This document shows, in pieces, positions 23,096-36,167 of a stretch of DNA of 64,000 nt; position 1 is the stretch's first letter; each line of letters opens with the position of its first letter. A program made the translations under genes and the position numbers. The DNA comes from Dryococelus australis (Eukaryota; Arthropoda; Insecta; Phasmatodea; Phasmatidae), in contig CM056993.1 of assembly GCA_029891345.1 (NCBI GenBank), positions 226,530,924 through 226,594,923 on the forward strand, read 5' to 3'. Below the pieces are notes generated by a model. It saw only the letters and a list, made by a program, of their open reading frames with translations. It was not told the origin of the DNA and searched no databases.

Positions 23096-24084
23096 GGAGT
23101 GCTGCCTGCTAAATATATTTTTCTTTTTGTTTACTAGGGCAATAAGCCAAGAATTTTATACAGCCACGCTAATATAACATGGCTTTCTCTTTTAATTTTT
23201 TTTTAAATACTAAACAGAATTTGTTACAAATTAAAACTTATAAATTAAACTGTCATATTATTATTGAATTCATATTTTTCCACTATTTAACCAAAACCAA
23301 GAGTAGAAAATTTGTACTAATTTATGCGGTGAAGGTACCAATGTTGTTTGCTACAAAAGATTTTTATAACTGTTGTACTACATTCTGCTCATTATGTTGT
23401 CTGTAAATAGTTTGTAAATGCATTTTCTTAGATTTTTTTTATCAGAATACTTTAAATTAACGTATTGATTTATTTCGTTGGATAAATTATTTGATCAAAT
23501 TGTAGCGTAGCTAACGCGAGATGTGTCAAATATGATATTTAATAGACTACTCCAGTTGCTTGAAATTTTCTTACAACAGAAATATATTTACAACTTAATT
23601 AGTTGCAGTCTACTGTGGCGCTCAAAAGTACTAAGTTATCTGCTGTTTACTGTGACTCATAACTGTCCATCCAAATGCCGAAACATTCCAGCTAATTACA
23701 TAAATAAATTTTTTTTCAAAAACCTTGTATAGTGCGTGGAAAATTGCATGTGTAAATATTGACTAGTTGAATTTACTTTTTTTTTTAAATAAACTATTGG
23801 GAAGTTTATAATGAACTTTTTCTTCCCAAGCCTCCTCAGTAGGTGGTGCGTGCGTGAGCCGCATCTGTCCTGTTGACCTGTCATGACGTCAGAAATTATC
23901 GAAAAAGTTCGAATATAGTGCAGAATTTTATTGATGTTTAAGCGAAATTTCCAATTTTAGTGTTGGCGTCATTGCTTCGAAATAAAAGTGGAGTGGTTTT
24001 ATATGTTGAATTCGAAAAGCCTCTTGCAGTAACAGTTTTGTGTTATTTTTCTAGCAGGATAGGGGTGCAAAGTATTCAAAATAA
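23096..24084. other. AT-rich spacer
   Basis: No motif recognised. Short open frames of 60-75 codons only. Confidence 0.5.
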
Positions 24085-25129
24085 TAGGGTAAATTATGTT
24101 CATAACAAAAATTCAGGATAGGGTTCGGGGCTCTTCCGGCCGACCGCCATCTTGGAATATTCTAGTTTTAACATTAAAAAATTCCTGTTTTCCGTTCAAA
24201 GTCACTTGTTTTTCTCAAAAAATAGCATGTTTTAAACAAAAAAAGGCCTCAACGTTTTCCTTTTAAACTTAACATTTCCCTTTTTCCTAAAAAATGTTCC
24301 TTTTTCAAGCTGCAAAAAAGGTCTCCCTAGAAAAGTCCATTTTCAGTCGGAACAGGTATCCGGGACAAATGACCCATAAAACTTTGGTTTCATTTTGGGG
24401 GCATTTGCGACTCATGATAATTGACCCCAAAAAAATCCAAAAAATTATTATTAGAAAATATCTTAAAATTGTATAGAAATATAAAAATTAAAAACATACA
24501 AAAGTATAAACATTTATAAAAATGAAGTTAAAAATTCGAGTCCCCGCCTACATTTTTCCCTAACAATTCCAGTTTCCTTACCATGACGAAAAGCATAGAG
24601 GACCCCCTTCCCACCGCCCAATAATGAAAAATTTAAAAATTAAAAATCCAGAAAGTTCCAATATAATTCCAACAGAATAAAAAAAATCATTATTTAAAAA
24701 ATTATTTAAAAAATTATTACAAATTTCTGAAAACTAAAAAAAAAAACATATACTAATCTTTCATACCTCTTACTGTAACTCAAGCATACCACAGCCATTC
24801 AGTCCACACTGGCCTTATAAAAATGTACTTACTGCTCATACTTTCTGCTCTATTTGTCGACATTAGACAAATATTTACTAGCCACTATACCACCAACCAC
24901 ACAAGACTCATTTCGTATAACCAAAATAAAATTCAGTCATACTAATCAATACTTTTTAATTAAGGTTATTTGAAGTCTTTTAAATTTTAGTTTTACCATG
25001 GCAAATTAGGAAACAAACCTGAAATAAAACACAATTTTATTCAAAGGTATTTTTTGTTACTGTCACTCACACACTCAAAAATTTGACAATATTCTTGAAT
25101 ATATATATGCAGCTCAATACATGCAATAT

Positions 25130-25870
25130 TGTTGAAGGTTATATTATTTTACTCATCTCGCTATTCACATTCGTGTTGTCCTTTTGCGAAAATATCGTGA
25201 AATGTATTACTACAGCACAATGTGCAGTGCAGGTTATGTAGGTAACTACGCGTACCAAAGTGACAGGAGACCCGCTTGCAGCAAACCTGGTACTGGGGTA
25301 CTGATGAGAAATGCACTTCAACTTTTTCCAGGTCTCTGCATGTATAAGTAAATGCTCGCTTTAGCTGATCTGCTCACTGCACTTATCACACAAATGTTAC
25401 ATGCAACAAGGGATTTTGGCATATTTAAAGAGCTCATATTGCCAAGCATTGCAACTTTAATTAAGGTATTTTCATAGAAGCGACACTGATGTCTACGTAG
25501 TAGTTCAGACAAAGACACGGACAGACCTGTTAGAGATGTGGGTGTTGGAGCTAAAGAAACTTGTAATGCCGGCAGCGGAGCTAAAGAAACTTGTAATGCC
25601 GGCAGCGGTGTTTAAGATACCTCAGCCGAGAAGTTCGATGGCTCTACTGAAGACTTCGTAGACGTAATAGCTGAATAAGTCGTTTGTAATATTACATTTG
25701 TAGATGATCTTGCTACACTGGTGGCAGTAGATGCTGCTAGTGATGTAGCCATCACTGCTGAAGAAGTCTATGACGCTGGTATAACTGGAGACATCTCATT
25801 CGAAGAAGAAATCGATGGTGAGAAACCATTATCAAGAAAATTCCACTCCACTTTAACGTAAGTAGCAATA
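25130..25870 (-). pseudogene. Coding remnant in P2 related to the zinc-finger gene of P3 (tentative)
   Basis: The DNA at 25620-25840 repeats GAAGAAGTC- and GTAGATG-like phrases that, on the minus strand, give Ser/Thr-rich stretches like the N-terminal part of the P3 gene at 36571-36795. Downstream on the minus strand come frames of 66 and 60 codons (25318-25518, 25139-25321) that overlap at a frame change. A Cys-containing stretch (LVACNICVIS in one frame, LCDKCSEQIS in the next) could be a decayed zinc finger, but I could not align it firmly. A 30-bp unit is duplicated at 25547-25606. Confidence 0.35.
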
Positions 25871-25984
25871 GAATACCTGGCAGAGAAGCCTACCGAGACG
25901 ATGTATCTTTCACAGCAGCCGTTGCCATACTAAGCCTCTCAGCTGACCTTCATATTGCTTATAATATACGAGTACGCAAGTCCT

Positions 25985-26095
25985 ATGACGTCATATCCAC
26001 ATTGAACGAATCGTATGGCACAATTAATACATTGTTCGCTAACCGGCCAGCCAATCACCGGGTTTCCACGTAGTTGCAAATGACCAATCACGTGA
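25985..26095 (-). promoter_or_regulatory. CRE/CCAAT-box cluster in the P2 centre (candidate)
   Basis: Within 110 bp there is TGACGTCA (full CRE palindrome, near 25986), GCCAATCAC near 26052 and ACCAATCACGTG near 26080, the last combining a CCAAT box with an E-box. The cluster lies just upstream of the minus-strand coding remnant, where a promoter would be expected. Motif presence alone is weak evidence. Confidence 0.3.
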
Positions 26096-27639
26096 ACACT
26101 TAGAGACATCACACACAATCAGGTAGGCAGGCTTTAGATGCTAGTTCCTTGATCACATTACAATGCAGTTATATCTTTAACATGATCGCAGAATCGGTAC
26201 TGGCGATAACCAGTTTGTGACGATGCAGGTCACAGCTTCATGATCATCCTACATAGTGTGTTGGAGTAATAAATGTCACGATATTTTGCAACAAGGATAC
26301 CACGTGTGTGAATAGCGATATAAGTCATTAGGTAAAGATCATGGGTAATCGATCATGGGGGAAAGAGTCATAAGGGTTAATTGGTCAAACAATAATATTT
26401 ATGAGGGTGGTGGTGTCATTTTGGTGTCATTTAGTGGCTATGGGAGTAGATTGGCAAAGCTGATTGAATGGGTGTTAAGTTACGGGCTAGTCTCAACTGT
26501 ATAATTGCCAGATACACTTGAGTTATGATGGATATTGTGCTTGGTGTATTGGGTCGTGCGGTTGATTAGTATGACTTAATCTAATTTTGGTTATAGTATA
26601 TGGGGCCTTTTGTGGTCTGGTATGATTTGGGTTGTGGTACATATTTGCCTGGTGTCCACAAATAGAGCAGGAAGTATGAGCACTAAGTAAATTTTTATAA
26701 TGTCAGTGTGGACTGAATAGTTGAGGTGTGCTGGAGTTATAGTAAGAGGTTTGAAAGATGAGTGAATGTTTTTTTTAATTTTAAATAATAATAAAAAAAA
26801 ATTTAATAATTGAGATTTGTTTTTAATTCTGCTTTAATTTTTTTTAATTAGAATTCTTGGTTTTTTTCTTTATTTTTCTTCGTTGGGAGGTGGGAAGACG
26901 GCGGTCGATTATTTTCGTGATGGTTTGGAACCTGAAATTATTGGGATAATATAGTAGCTGGGTGCTGGAATTGTTAACTTATTTTTATAATTTATAATTT
27001 TTAAGGAATTTTTTTGAATTTGTTATATTTTTTTACAATTTTTAAAATATTTTTAACCATAAATTTTTTGAAATTTTTGTGAATTTTTTAATAACTGTAA
27101 ATTATAATTTTTTAAATTTTTTGTAATTCTTATAATCATTTTTTATAATAAATTAGTGAATTATTTGGGATTTTTTAAATAATGATAAATAATAACTTTT
27201 TTTATTTTTTTGGTGTCAGATCATGGGTCGTGAATGACCCCAAGGTTTTACGGGACACTGATCCTGGTCATCTGCTCCAGCTGAAAATGGGCTTTTCTCT
27301 GGAGTTGTTTTTTTTTGCAGCTGGGTTATGAGAATTTTTTTAGGAGGAAAGGAACATTTTTGGGGAAAAAGGGGCATTTTGAGACTTTCTGTTGTTAAAA
27401 ATGCGATTTTTTTTTTTAGAAAAACAAGTGATTTTCTACGAAAAATGGTGACTTTTTCAAGGAAAAACTTGAAAATTACAAAATGGCGGTCGGCCGGATC
27501 CTTCAAGATCCCCGACCCCCATCCTGTATCCTTGTCATGAACATACGTTACAACTATTAAATTTCATATTATAGGAGGGTTCAATGACGCCATGCAGTAA
27601 ACTTAATAACGCAGGTACAGAAATTCGCCAGTTCAAGAG

Positions 27640-29060
27640 AAAGTGCGCGGGCCATTTTTGTTTGGCCATGGTGGGTCTAAATAAGCCAATATGTTTAACT
27701 TGCAAGCAAAGATGTGTCAGTTGTAATTTATGTTACTTAAACAGACACTCAAGGTAAGCATAAGGAGCTGCACAGAAAGTTTCCTTCGCGCTCGTCTTTA
27801 AGCGTACAAAAATAGCAATAGCATGCTGCAATTCACAAGGAAGTTCAATCATACATGGAGAAGCTCAACTCATGATTTGTGTACAGGATATCCTTTAAGA
27901 GTTTCCTGGGCTCTGTGTAAATATAAGACTCCGTTTATCCTTGCTGAGGTTGTTAATGATGCTTCACATATATAGTTAATATGACGGAGGTGAAGAAACT
28001 AAGAAAAAATACCAGAACATTCCTTTATCAAATGACACTGAAAGCAGGCGCTGCAAAAACTTGCCAAAAACATTTTTTGTCAGCTTTCACGTTGTTGTTA
28101 TTCCTTGGGTGCTTTCGAATCTACCGAGAGTTATGATATAGTTCAGTTGCCATTTTATGTCAGATTTTTATAGAGAGAGATTTGTGGAAGAATTATTCGG
28201 ATTCCTGCTACCTTATAAGAGATTCACTGGAGAAATCATATTTAATGAGATTCCGTAACTCTTTACACGAAAAAGTAGAATCATTGCATACATAACAGAT
28301 GCAACACCTGCTATAGCAAGTGAAATGGAAGGGCTGTTTGAGAAAATGAAACAACTTAACACCTGTATAATTTATTGTCGCTGGAATTTATCCCCTTGTC
28401 AACTGAAATCATACAAGTAATATTTTTGAGCTCAAAATCGACTCTTACACATACTAAACTCCAACAGTTTTAAAAAGACACTTATTCTGGCTTCACATAG
28501 TTGCTTCTGTATTGAGCGATCTTTTCTTAAATATAACACTTACAATACCTACATATCTTGTTGACATTTTGTCATGCCTCAATAATTTGAACCTGGGTTT
28601 GCAATTTGAGTTCTAAGAATCCGTCATGAATCTGAAGAAACGTATTAAATATTTCGTTCAAGATTCTCTGTGCGGTAACCTTTATTTTTCTTTGCACTTA
28701 TAAATTTGTAGAAAAAGAAGACGTTCCTGTTGAAAAAAAAATTACGTTACTGACTACTTAAATAATATTACATCTGAGTTTCATTCGAGATTCATTTAAG
28801 TTGAAGATAAAGTAGTGTGTTTTTTTTTTTTTAGTAAATTACTTCAGAAGCCTTTGACATTACGCCTGAGACCATTTATGAACTTCATATATTGGTTTCC
28901 ACTGATACAGTGAGGTTGAAGCCGGGAATGTGTGATTTCTGTGTTCAGTTATGATCCAATGAGCTCTACAAGATAACCAATGACTACATAAACTTATGCA
29001 ATATACTACGTAAAATGAACAAATTTTCAGCTATTGCAGAAATAGCAATACTTAGATCAA
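27640..29060 (+). pseudogene. hAT-superfamily transposase relic (ZBED5/EPM2AIP1-like)
   Basis: Across changing frames on the plus strand the sequence shows, in order: a zinc-finger-like KPICLTCKQ...LNRHS near 27690; YPLRVSWALCKYKTPFILAE near 27890, close to the SY..S..IA+..KPFT..E motif of this family; IPLS-type region; a VEELFGFLLPYKRFTGEIIF segment near 28190; and ITDATPAIASEMEGL near 28300, matching the family's TDGA..M.G catalytic region. LNNLNLGLQ near 28585 and SNELYKI near 28960 fit the C-terminal hAT region. Many stops and frameshifts; the His of the family's 'HCI.HR' region is not visible. No terminal repeats or target duplication were identified. Confidence 0.65.
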
Positions 29061-29469
29061 CAGAGATGTCCTAGAGGACATTCAGTGCAATGACTACCAT
29101 CAAATGAAAGGACATAAATATTATGATACTCTTGAAAACCTGATCCGCATTTCTCGTACCATTTACGAACCTCACTAAACGAAATTTATGAAGAAAACCA
29201 CCAGACACTTTTCACACTTAAGCTCATTTCAGGCTGGTTAGCATTAAATTGTGATTTTGTCAAATGTATTTCTAGGTTCATAGGTGATATCATTTACATC
29301 TCTGACAGCGATTAATTTTGTTCCTTAGTCATAGTAATTAAAGTGCTCTTCGATATAATAATTTAATATTTGTTCTGACCTAGCTTATTTCTGAATTTTT
29401 TCACATTCGGGCACCGATACCATAGAATATCGTAAAATGAATGTAAGTGGTCCTCAGTAACATTTAACT
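29061..29469. other. AT-rich spacer
   Basis: Nothing recognised beyond the possible tail of the hAT relic. Confidence 0.45.
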
Positions 29470-29545
29470 GAGAAGTCCTGGTATGAGGTGACTTCTGTGG
29501 CCAAGGCCCAACAGGCGAGGTCACAGGTTTGAATCTCGAGTAAGT
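29470..29545 (+). repeat. Weak tRNA-like (SINE-type) fragment
   Basis: GGTCACAGGTTTGAATCTC resembles a tRNA T-arm with box B, preceded by GTGGCCAAGGCCCAACAGG. The 5' half does not form a good box A. Confidence 0.3.
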
Positions 29546-29833
29546 CGGTGTTGTCTGTGTTATTTTTAATATATGAAATTCAATAAGTTAATATTTCAAA
29601 CATTGTCAACCGGCAAAAAGTGAAGATCTTAAAACTAAGCCATATTAATTCTTAATATGTGTTGTACGCTGTTCATTTATCCGTTATTTTCTAAATCTTG
29701 AGTTTTTTTAAAATGGGAATACATTTAAATAAATCTGAGGTTTCCAACCTACGTTGTAAAGGATTATCAGGTTTTTAGTACCTCGCTGCGGAAGTAAAAT
29801 GGCACTTTTTTTCCTTCAGAATCTCAACTTCTA

Positions 29834-30325
29834 AAGGCTGCTCACAGTAAACTGAGCAATTCTGATAGCCCTGTTTAGTATCTAGTTGCATGCAAATCGT
29901 GTGTTCTTCCAACATATATGACTGACATTATCGTGGGACTCTCTATCAGCTCTCAAGACCTCACTGTTAAGAGCCGCTCAAATCCTTTCACTCGCTCTCT
30001 CGTGGGCTTCCCCCACTTTGCTTGTGCGTCGATCAAGTGAAACAGTGAAATTATTAGAAAGTCAGAAAATATACAAATTTTCTTGTTAGTACTTTTATTG
30101 TGCGTTATAAACTAGAAAACTAAATTAATTACTGACGTTTTTACAGATGTTTACCTTATACTTCCCTAATTCCACGATAGTGCATCGAATAACTTTCATT
30201 CTGTTGTTACCAACATTACTGGGCACGTTCGTGCCGGTAAGTCCGTTAAAGATATGCAACAAGGGACAGTGACAGTTTTCTAAGGTTGGTTTCAAAAGTT
30301 CTCATATAACCGTGAAAAGCAAGCA
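29834..30325 (+). repeat. Dispersed repeat R3, copy 1
   Basis: Aligns in the same orientation with 62094-62504. Shared phrases include GGCTG(C/T)TCAC, TTGCATGCA, CGTCGATCAAGTG versus CGTCGGTCAAGTG, GTGAAATTATTAG, TACCAACATTACTGGGCAC versus TACCAACTTTACTGGGCAC, and CAGTGACA.TTTTCTAAGGTT. No coding potential. Class unknown. Confidence 0.75.
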
Positions 30326-30479
30326 CATAGTGTAAAAGCACTTAGGGTAGGCATGAGGGAGTTAAAGGAAGTTGCTGTAATTGTAATGTGTTGATAGCGT
30401 AGATCTCTACGTCGAGCAGGCACGAAGAGCTCCCTGTTTTCTCGTCATATCCGCGATTTGAGTAACAAGTTGGCAATGT

Positions 30480-30970
30480 AGTTAGTGGAATACAGAGAGC
30501 CACCGGCTTGTTGAGCGGACGGAGCTGGCAGTGGTTCTACGAGCTGACGTGATCACCGCCCCCCCCCCCCCCCCCCATGAACAAGGGACACTCTCTCACG
30601 AGATGTAGGCCAGAGGGATGGTGGAGGACAACCTGCAAGAACCGAACTCCCCCAGGCCGCATTACAATCCTCTCAGGACACATCTCGCCAGACAAACAAG
30701 GCAAGAACATCCACTCGCTCTGCCCTAGTAAAATTTCATATAGATTTAATTTTCCTGGCGGAACACAATTTGCGGCGGCCGTAGGCAGTGGCCGCCGAGA
30801 GAGAGGCGAGTCTCCGGATCTCACAGTGCTCCGAGGAGCAGCTCATTGCCGTTGGAGGGGGGGGGGGGGTTAAGGAGGGCTTTAATTATCGCGAGTAGTA
30901 CAGTCGTCTCCACGACAACTGTGCGTCGTGTCGTCCAGCTGGCTCCGCCTCACTAGTCACCGAGATTGCG
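30480..30970. other. GC-rich island bounded by poly-C and poly-G
   Basis: A GC-rich stretch in AT-rich surroundings. C18 at 30559-30576 and G13 at 30857-30869 bracket about 280 bp that is open on both strands (98 and 95 codons). Neither translation resembles a known protein, and the double-strand openness reflects base composition. A similar but shorter GC-rich patch follows the other R3 copy at 62570-62740. Confidence 0.5.
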
Positions 30971-31819
30971 GAGTGCTAGTGTTGGCCACGTTGACTGTAC
31001 TCGCCTCGCCTCAACAGTTCTCGAATTATACACCTTTCTGCAGCAGTGGACACATCATTCTCGTGTCCGAAACAAGATGTGCAAATTAACTGGATTAGTC
31101 GCAGACTTCATCGTCTGACAGCATGGAGACACATTTTCTTACGTTCACCATTAGGCTGAGAGCTATGATTTTAAAATTTGCAAAATATTAATACAAGTAT
31201 CTACTAAACCAGGCCAAAAATGCACATCAATCATTTGAAAATAAAAACTAAATACAATTGAAAACATTTTTGTATGTATTACATAAATAGTGCATTATTA
31301 TTTTGCAATCATGAATTTAATTATTTAGTTTCTAAAAAATGCATAAGCTGTGGATACACATAGTCATTACATGAATCAGAACTCATATACAAACTTGTGC
31401 TTATATTCACACGGCATGTTATTGTACTATTTAAGTCATATAAAGTTAAGGCGAATACCCAAAACCCTTTGTGAATTCTTTCTGAGGCTTTATTAAAACC
31501 TCAAATTTTCTTCATTTGGCGGGTGGGTCCCGGCAATTTATAAAAAGGCGTTGTATATTTCTCGAGAACTCATTCCTCTTTATAAGACTATAAGTTGGTA
31601 TCCCTGTCCTCAAACTCCAGGTAGTGCCTTGAACATAGTGCGTTTTTATTCCAATTTATTAATTGTTTAAAAAATTCACTATCAACTGCAGCAAATATAA
31701 TGATGTTTCTCCCGAATGTCATCTTTATCGTACGCATATTTATATCTTATTTAAAGCAAACAGTAATTTTTCAGAAATTGACCTCCGTTTGCCCCAGTTT
31801 CTTCATCGAAATTATTATA
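30971..31819. other. AT-rich spacer
   Basis: Nothing recognised. Confidence 0.5.
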
Positions 31820-32070
31820 GGTATAAGAAGCAATGGTCTTAAGATGTATTATTATTTTATTGGTATAAGAAGCACTGGTCTTAATATGTATTATTATATT
31901 ATTGGTATAAGTAGCAATGGTCTTAAGATGTATTATTATATTATTGGTATAAGAAGCAATGGTCTTAAGATGTATTTTTATATTATTGGTATAAGAAGCA
32001 ATGGTCTTTAGATGTATTATTATATTATTGGTATAAGAAGCAATGGTCTTAAGATGTATTATTATATTTC
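31820..32070 (+). repeat. 42-bp minisatellite, six units
   Basis: GGTATAAGAAGCAATGGTCT starts a unit at 31820, 31862, 31904, 31946, 31988 and 32030, a strict 42-bp period with a few substitutions. Because 42 is a multiple of three, one frame stays open and gives a 14-residue repeat (GIRSNGLKMYYYII). That is a consequence of the period and not evidence of a gene. Confidence 0.95.
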
Positions 32071-33440
32071 CATTACTACTTAAGACGATAGAGAGAGGTT
32101 AATGGCGAAAAACAAAACGTTTTCTTTCTGATTTCAGGAGTTCAGCAATTCATTTCAGACTGCTTAAATCAAGATATTCCCTCCAAGGGAAGTTGTGCTG
32201 TTCAATCTCTCGAAGCTCATGCTCTGCATAAGAAACGTGTATCACTTAGAGTACTCTCCGAGACTCACTGCATCTGTAGAGGTGACGAGAGCACAACGGC
32301 AACAAAAGGCCGAGTGCATCACTGAAAAAACAATAATTCGCCTAACGTGACACATCGATAGTGGTTGGTACATTCCGTTCCTTCACCTATAATTTCAAAC
32401 GCAAAGTTGGTTACACCTTTCTCTTTGGCGTAGGTATAAACAAGGACATAACCTTTTCTAATGGTTTCATCCTTTGGTGTTGATTGCTTCGTAGACTTCT
32501 TAACAATCTCAACGAGTTTGTATTTCCTCGCTTACCCAACGGAAGGTTCCCCGAGATAAAACTTAACCAGTGGTTATATAGTTGGATATTCTTCCTGGTG
32601 CTCTAGTTTCGACTAAAGCTCTTATCAAAACAAGTTTGGCGCATTTGTTTCCATTTTATCTCTTTCATATTATTATGTTTCGGTGAACTAGTTACCTCGT
32701 TGTTACGGTTATGGCTGTTTTAATATATTTACATAGCTACATACTTCCATTTACTAGAAATCTTGGAACTTGTGCACAAAATGTTTCAATGCCTCACCAA
32801 TAGATTTCTTCTCTTGGTCACTGCGGAATACACTGCTTATTTAGCACAGCCAGCTTCGCCAGGCAAACTGAAGTTTACAATAATTTATATTAGGATGTAT
32901 AGTTGCGATGTTTGTATTTTCTTAATTCATACTATTTAGAAAAGGGAAGAGAAAGGTGGAAGTGTATTCCAATGAGCTATCATTCAATCAGCTCGCTTCT
33001 CTTTAGTGAGCTCGGCCCTGATGTTACACAAGCTTTAAGGGATTATTAATCATGCTCACATATCTGTAAATAAATTTTCTAGCGACATTACCCCTCAATA
33101 ACAGTGGCTTGCATGCCAAACGCAAAGGCCTTAATTATTACTGATTCAAGTGAAATGCATAAAAAAAAGGCAGTATAGGGAGAAAATTATTATGAGCATG
33201 CGAATCGAAATGCGAAAAGCATAAATATTCTAAACTTAACCCTCATTTGCATCAAAGTTTGAGGTACGAAACCAATTTGATTTACGACAAAGGAAACACG
33301 ACATCTTAACAACGTTTACAACAATTCTGATAATTACATTTTCTAATTGCTTTTAAAATACTGTTCACATATCTCGTAATGTTTTACGGTTACAACCTTA
33401 AAAATAACTCAGGGCGAATTACAAAACTTTATTGCAAGAG

Positions 33441-33441
<1 letters not shown>
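32071..33441. other. AT-rich spacer
   Basis: About 1.4 kb with no recognised motif or repeat. Confidence 0.5.
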
Positions 33442-33515
<74 letters not shown>

Positions 33516-33527
33516 TATATATATATA
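33442..33527. repeat. (TA)n microsatellite
   Basis: About 85 bp of alternating TA with one AATT interruption near 33511. Confidence 0.95.
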
Positions 33528-34279
33528 AAATTTATTTATTTGTTTCTTTTTAAATGTTGCTGAATAGTGAAAGGTGTTAGTAAAACAAAATTATTCTTCA
33601 GGAAATAAGCTAGAATCGGACATTACTTGTAGTAAGGTACCATCCCAACCAGCATTCACCTGGACTGATTTAGCGAAACCATGAATAACCTAAATCTCAT
33701 GTTAATACTGTCTATTCACCAAAGCTGAATTTAGTTTTGTTTGTACGTGCGTATTTTTGCAAAGAGATGCACAAGTAAATGAATCATTATTACTTATCTG
33801 AATAGGCAAGTATCATGTTTAGATTAGAACAAAATCGTATATGGAAAGCAATTCACAGTCTATTATGTTTAATGAAAGATATAAATAACTAAATACCATA
33901 ACTTGATAAAGTAAATGAAAACAGTGATACTATAATAGGTTACAGGAATTTTAGCATGTTTGAAGACAGTATTAAGATAACTCTGAAAGAGAAACTATTG
34001 CTAAATACACGTGATGTAATGTGGTGTACCATTTCAGCTGAATCAGAATATGGATAAATTCTTTCAGTTATAATAATTACATATAAATTAGTACGAAAAA
34101 TTAATTTCATCAATTTTATTTTTACCTTCATCTTCTCACAAATAAACTAGACTATTCTCCAACAAATTCCATAAATAAATCAATCTTCCTCTCAGACAAA
34201 TGCAATTCTTCCAATACACAATAAATAAATATCGTTCGTTTTCAATTATTCTAATTAAAATACCTGGCAGCAAGTAGAT
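33528..34279. other. AT-rich spacer
   Basis: Nothing recognised. Confidence 0.5.
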
Positions 34280-35200
34280 AGATATAGTAGAATGTAGGGC
34301 AAAGGGAGGGGTGAGAGGCGCCGAGGCGCCGAGGCGCCGTCGCCATCTGGAATTTTCCAGTTTCTCCCTCAAAATTTCCTGTTTTACACAAAAAAAAAAC
34401 TTCACAAAGCAATTATTTTACCCAAATCTTCCTTTTTTCCTTAAAACTTCCTGTTTTTCAAAATTTTCTGAAAAAACGTGCTTGCTCTTTCAATGCGGCT
34501 GACTTTAAGTCCCCAAAAGCTAATTTTCGAGATATTTTAAAGATTTGGGGGACTTTCCACATCCGAAATCCCAAGTACCCACATGTCTCCACCCCTCTTA
34601 CCTTACCCCTAGCCAAGATCAAATCACCCCCTTCCCACCCCTTCCCAGTCAATCATTATTAAAAAAGGAATAATCAAGAAGAAAAAACTAATAAATTAGA
34701 GTCGCATGTAACATTACCCTATGTTGGCTCAAACCACCCACCCTCAACTCACACTGCACCACCAACCACCAACGGCAACTAACATAAAAAATCGCAAAAT
34801 AAAATATAAAATATCAAAAAATATATAATATTACCCTGCCCTATCCCTTGCTCATACCACCCCCTCACCACTCCGCTAAACCCACTCTAACCCTTGGCAA
34901 TATATATACAAGTTCACTCAATTATTCCAAAAATCTAGGAACGTATAACATTAGAGCCCTTTCCCTTGCTCACCCATCAACCCCCCCCCCCCCCTTTCCA
35001 CTCACGACATCATACAGTTACGAAAAGCATAGACCGTCCCCTTCCCCCTTCCCCTTTCCCGGATCGCACTGCCCGACATCTCTTCCTACACTGCTGTAGC
35101 GGGCCAGGCAGCTGGCTGACCTTGACAATCAATCGTAAACGACCACACATCTAGGAATCGATGCGTTTATAAATAATTAGAATTATTTAATTTAAATTTA
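34280..35200. repeat. P3 left arm, outer end
   Basis: Reverse complement of about 49960-50715. It starts with GAGGCGCCGAGGCGCCGAGG and GCCGTCGCCATCTGG, the latter also found at both ends of P2 (GCCGACCGCCAT). It then has a C-rich section (C-runs at 34979-34994). Unassigned in function; these are probably the element's termini. Confidence 0.8.
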
Positions 35201-35359
35201 TTTTAGTTGTCATTTGAAAAATGCCCAAATATTAAAAATATAAAGTAAATCGTAAATGAAATATATGTGTTCAGTGTGAAATCGGGTTATAAAAGTTAAA
35301 TTATGTAAATTTCGCACTGTTCCATGACAGCTGGTAACATTAAAAAAAGAAAATGTTCT

Positions 35360-35435
35360 TGCACGGGTATAGTGACTCGTACCTTTATCCTCTCGAACAG
35401 AAGTAGAGTGTATTCACCACCAAGCCATAGAGGTG
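35360..35435 (-). repeat. tRNA-like module, P3 left arm
   Basis: On the minus strand ACCTCTATGGCTTGGTGGTG (box A-like) and, about 30 bp on, TTCGAGAGGATAAAGGTACG correspond to the right-arm module at 49785-49862. Box B is badly decayed here. Confidence 0.45.
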
Positions 35436-36167
35436 ACCAGAAGCAGTTATGGTTAAATGTTGTATATTCCCCGTCCAAACGAAGAGGCTGCCATCCCTTG
35501 TACAATTTCATTATTGTATTAAACATTTTGTTATATAATTTTCAATTAATTCATATATGGAGCATCAGTGCATTTATAGGAAGGTTTCTCAGTTTAAATC
35601 CACTGTACTTACCGTTTTAAAAACTTTTAAAGGCAAATAATGCATTAAAAATTATTTCGTTACTTTCAGTCGGGGTCTGAAACATATATGCCTATGTTCA
35701 CATAGATAGTTTTTATATATTCTTTTAAAATAATTATATAGCAGACCACATTTATTCGCAAGTCGGCACGTAAATAAGCAAAAAGATGTACAAGTATTAA
35801 GGTAGGCGAATATAATTTGAGTTTGCAAGCATCATTTATAGATCCAGAAATGTATTTTTTTAGCCCTTTATGACCATAGTGGTTAGCCTATGTAATTGCT
35901 TCATAGTGATGTTTTTAATGAAAACACCTTATAACAAACTGCTTACGAAGGTTCATATAAAATAAAATATTACACCTTTTTAATTAATTAAAATATACTT
36001 TTACGATAACACTCAAAAAATTAACCTAGCTACTTATATACCTGCTGCTCTTGATGTTGCAGCATGCATTTGTTTGTGGTAACCATACTACTTTTTATAG
36101 GCAGAGGGTATTTCAAATAAAAAATCGGTATTTAATGTTTTATTTGAAAAATTATTTTACTTTTTTT

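Larger units (their letters stand above)
24085..27550. mobile_element. Foldback family P, compact copy P2 (~3.5 kb)
   Basis: Left arm about 24085-24960, right arm about 26400-27550 in inverted orientation. The outer ends match as TATGTTCATAACA/TATGTTCATGACA, then a GGGG stretch and CCGGCCGACCGCCAT. Inner landmarks such as ACTCAAGCATACC and CATTCAGTCCACACTG occur in both arms and also in P1 and the 34-51 kb copy. The left arm is A/C-rich and the right arm T/G-rich on the plus strand. The 1.4-kb centre has coding-like remnants on the minus strand and promoter-like motifs. No transposase was recognised. Confidence 0.8.

Noticed and set aside
30537..30873. Overlapping 95- and 98-codon frames on both strands
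   Set aside because: Openness on both strands follows from GC-rich composition and homopolymer runs; the translations look random.
31820..32070. Possible 14-residue repeat protein
   Set aside because: The 42-bp period keeps any stop-free frame open. No start context or flanking coding sequence supports a gene. The regular spacing also excludes a CRISPR array, since there are no unique spacers.
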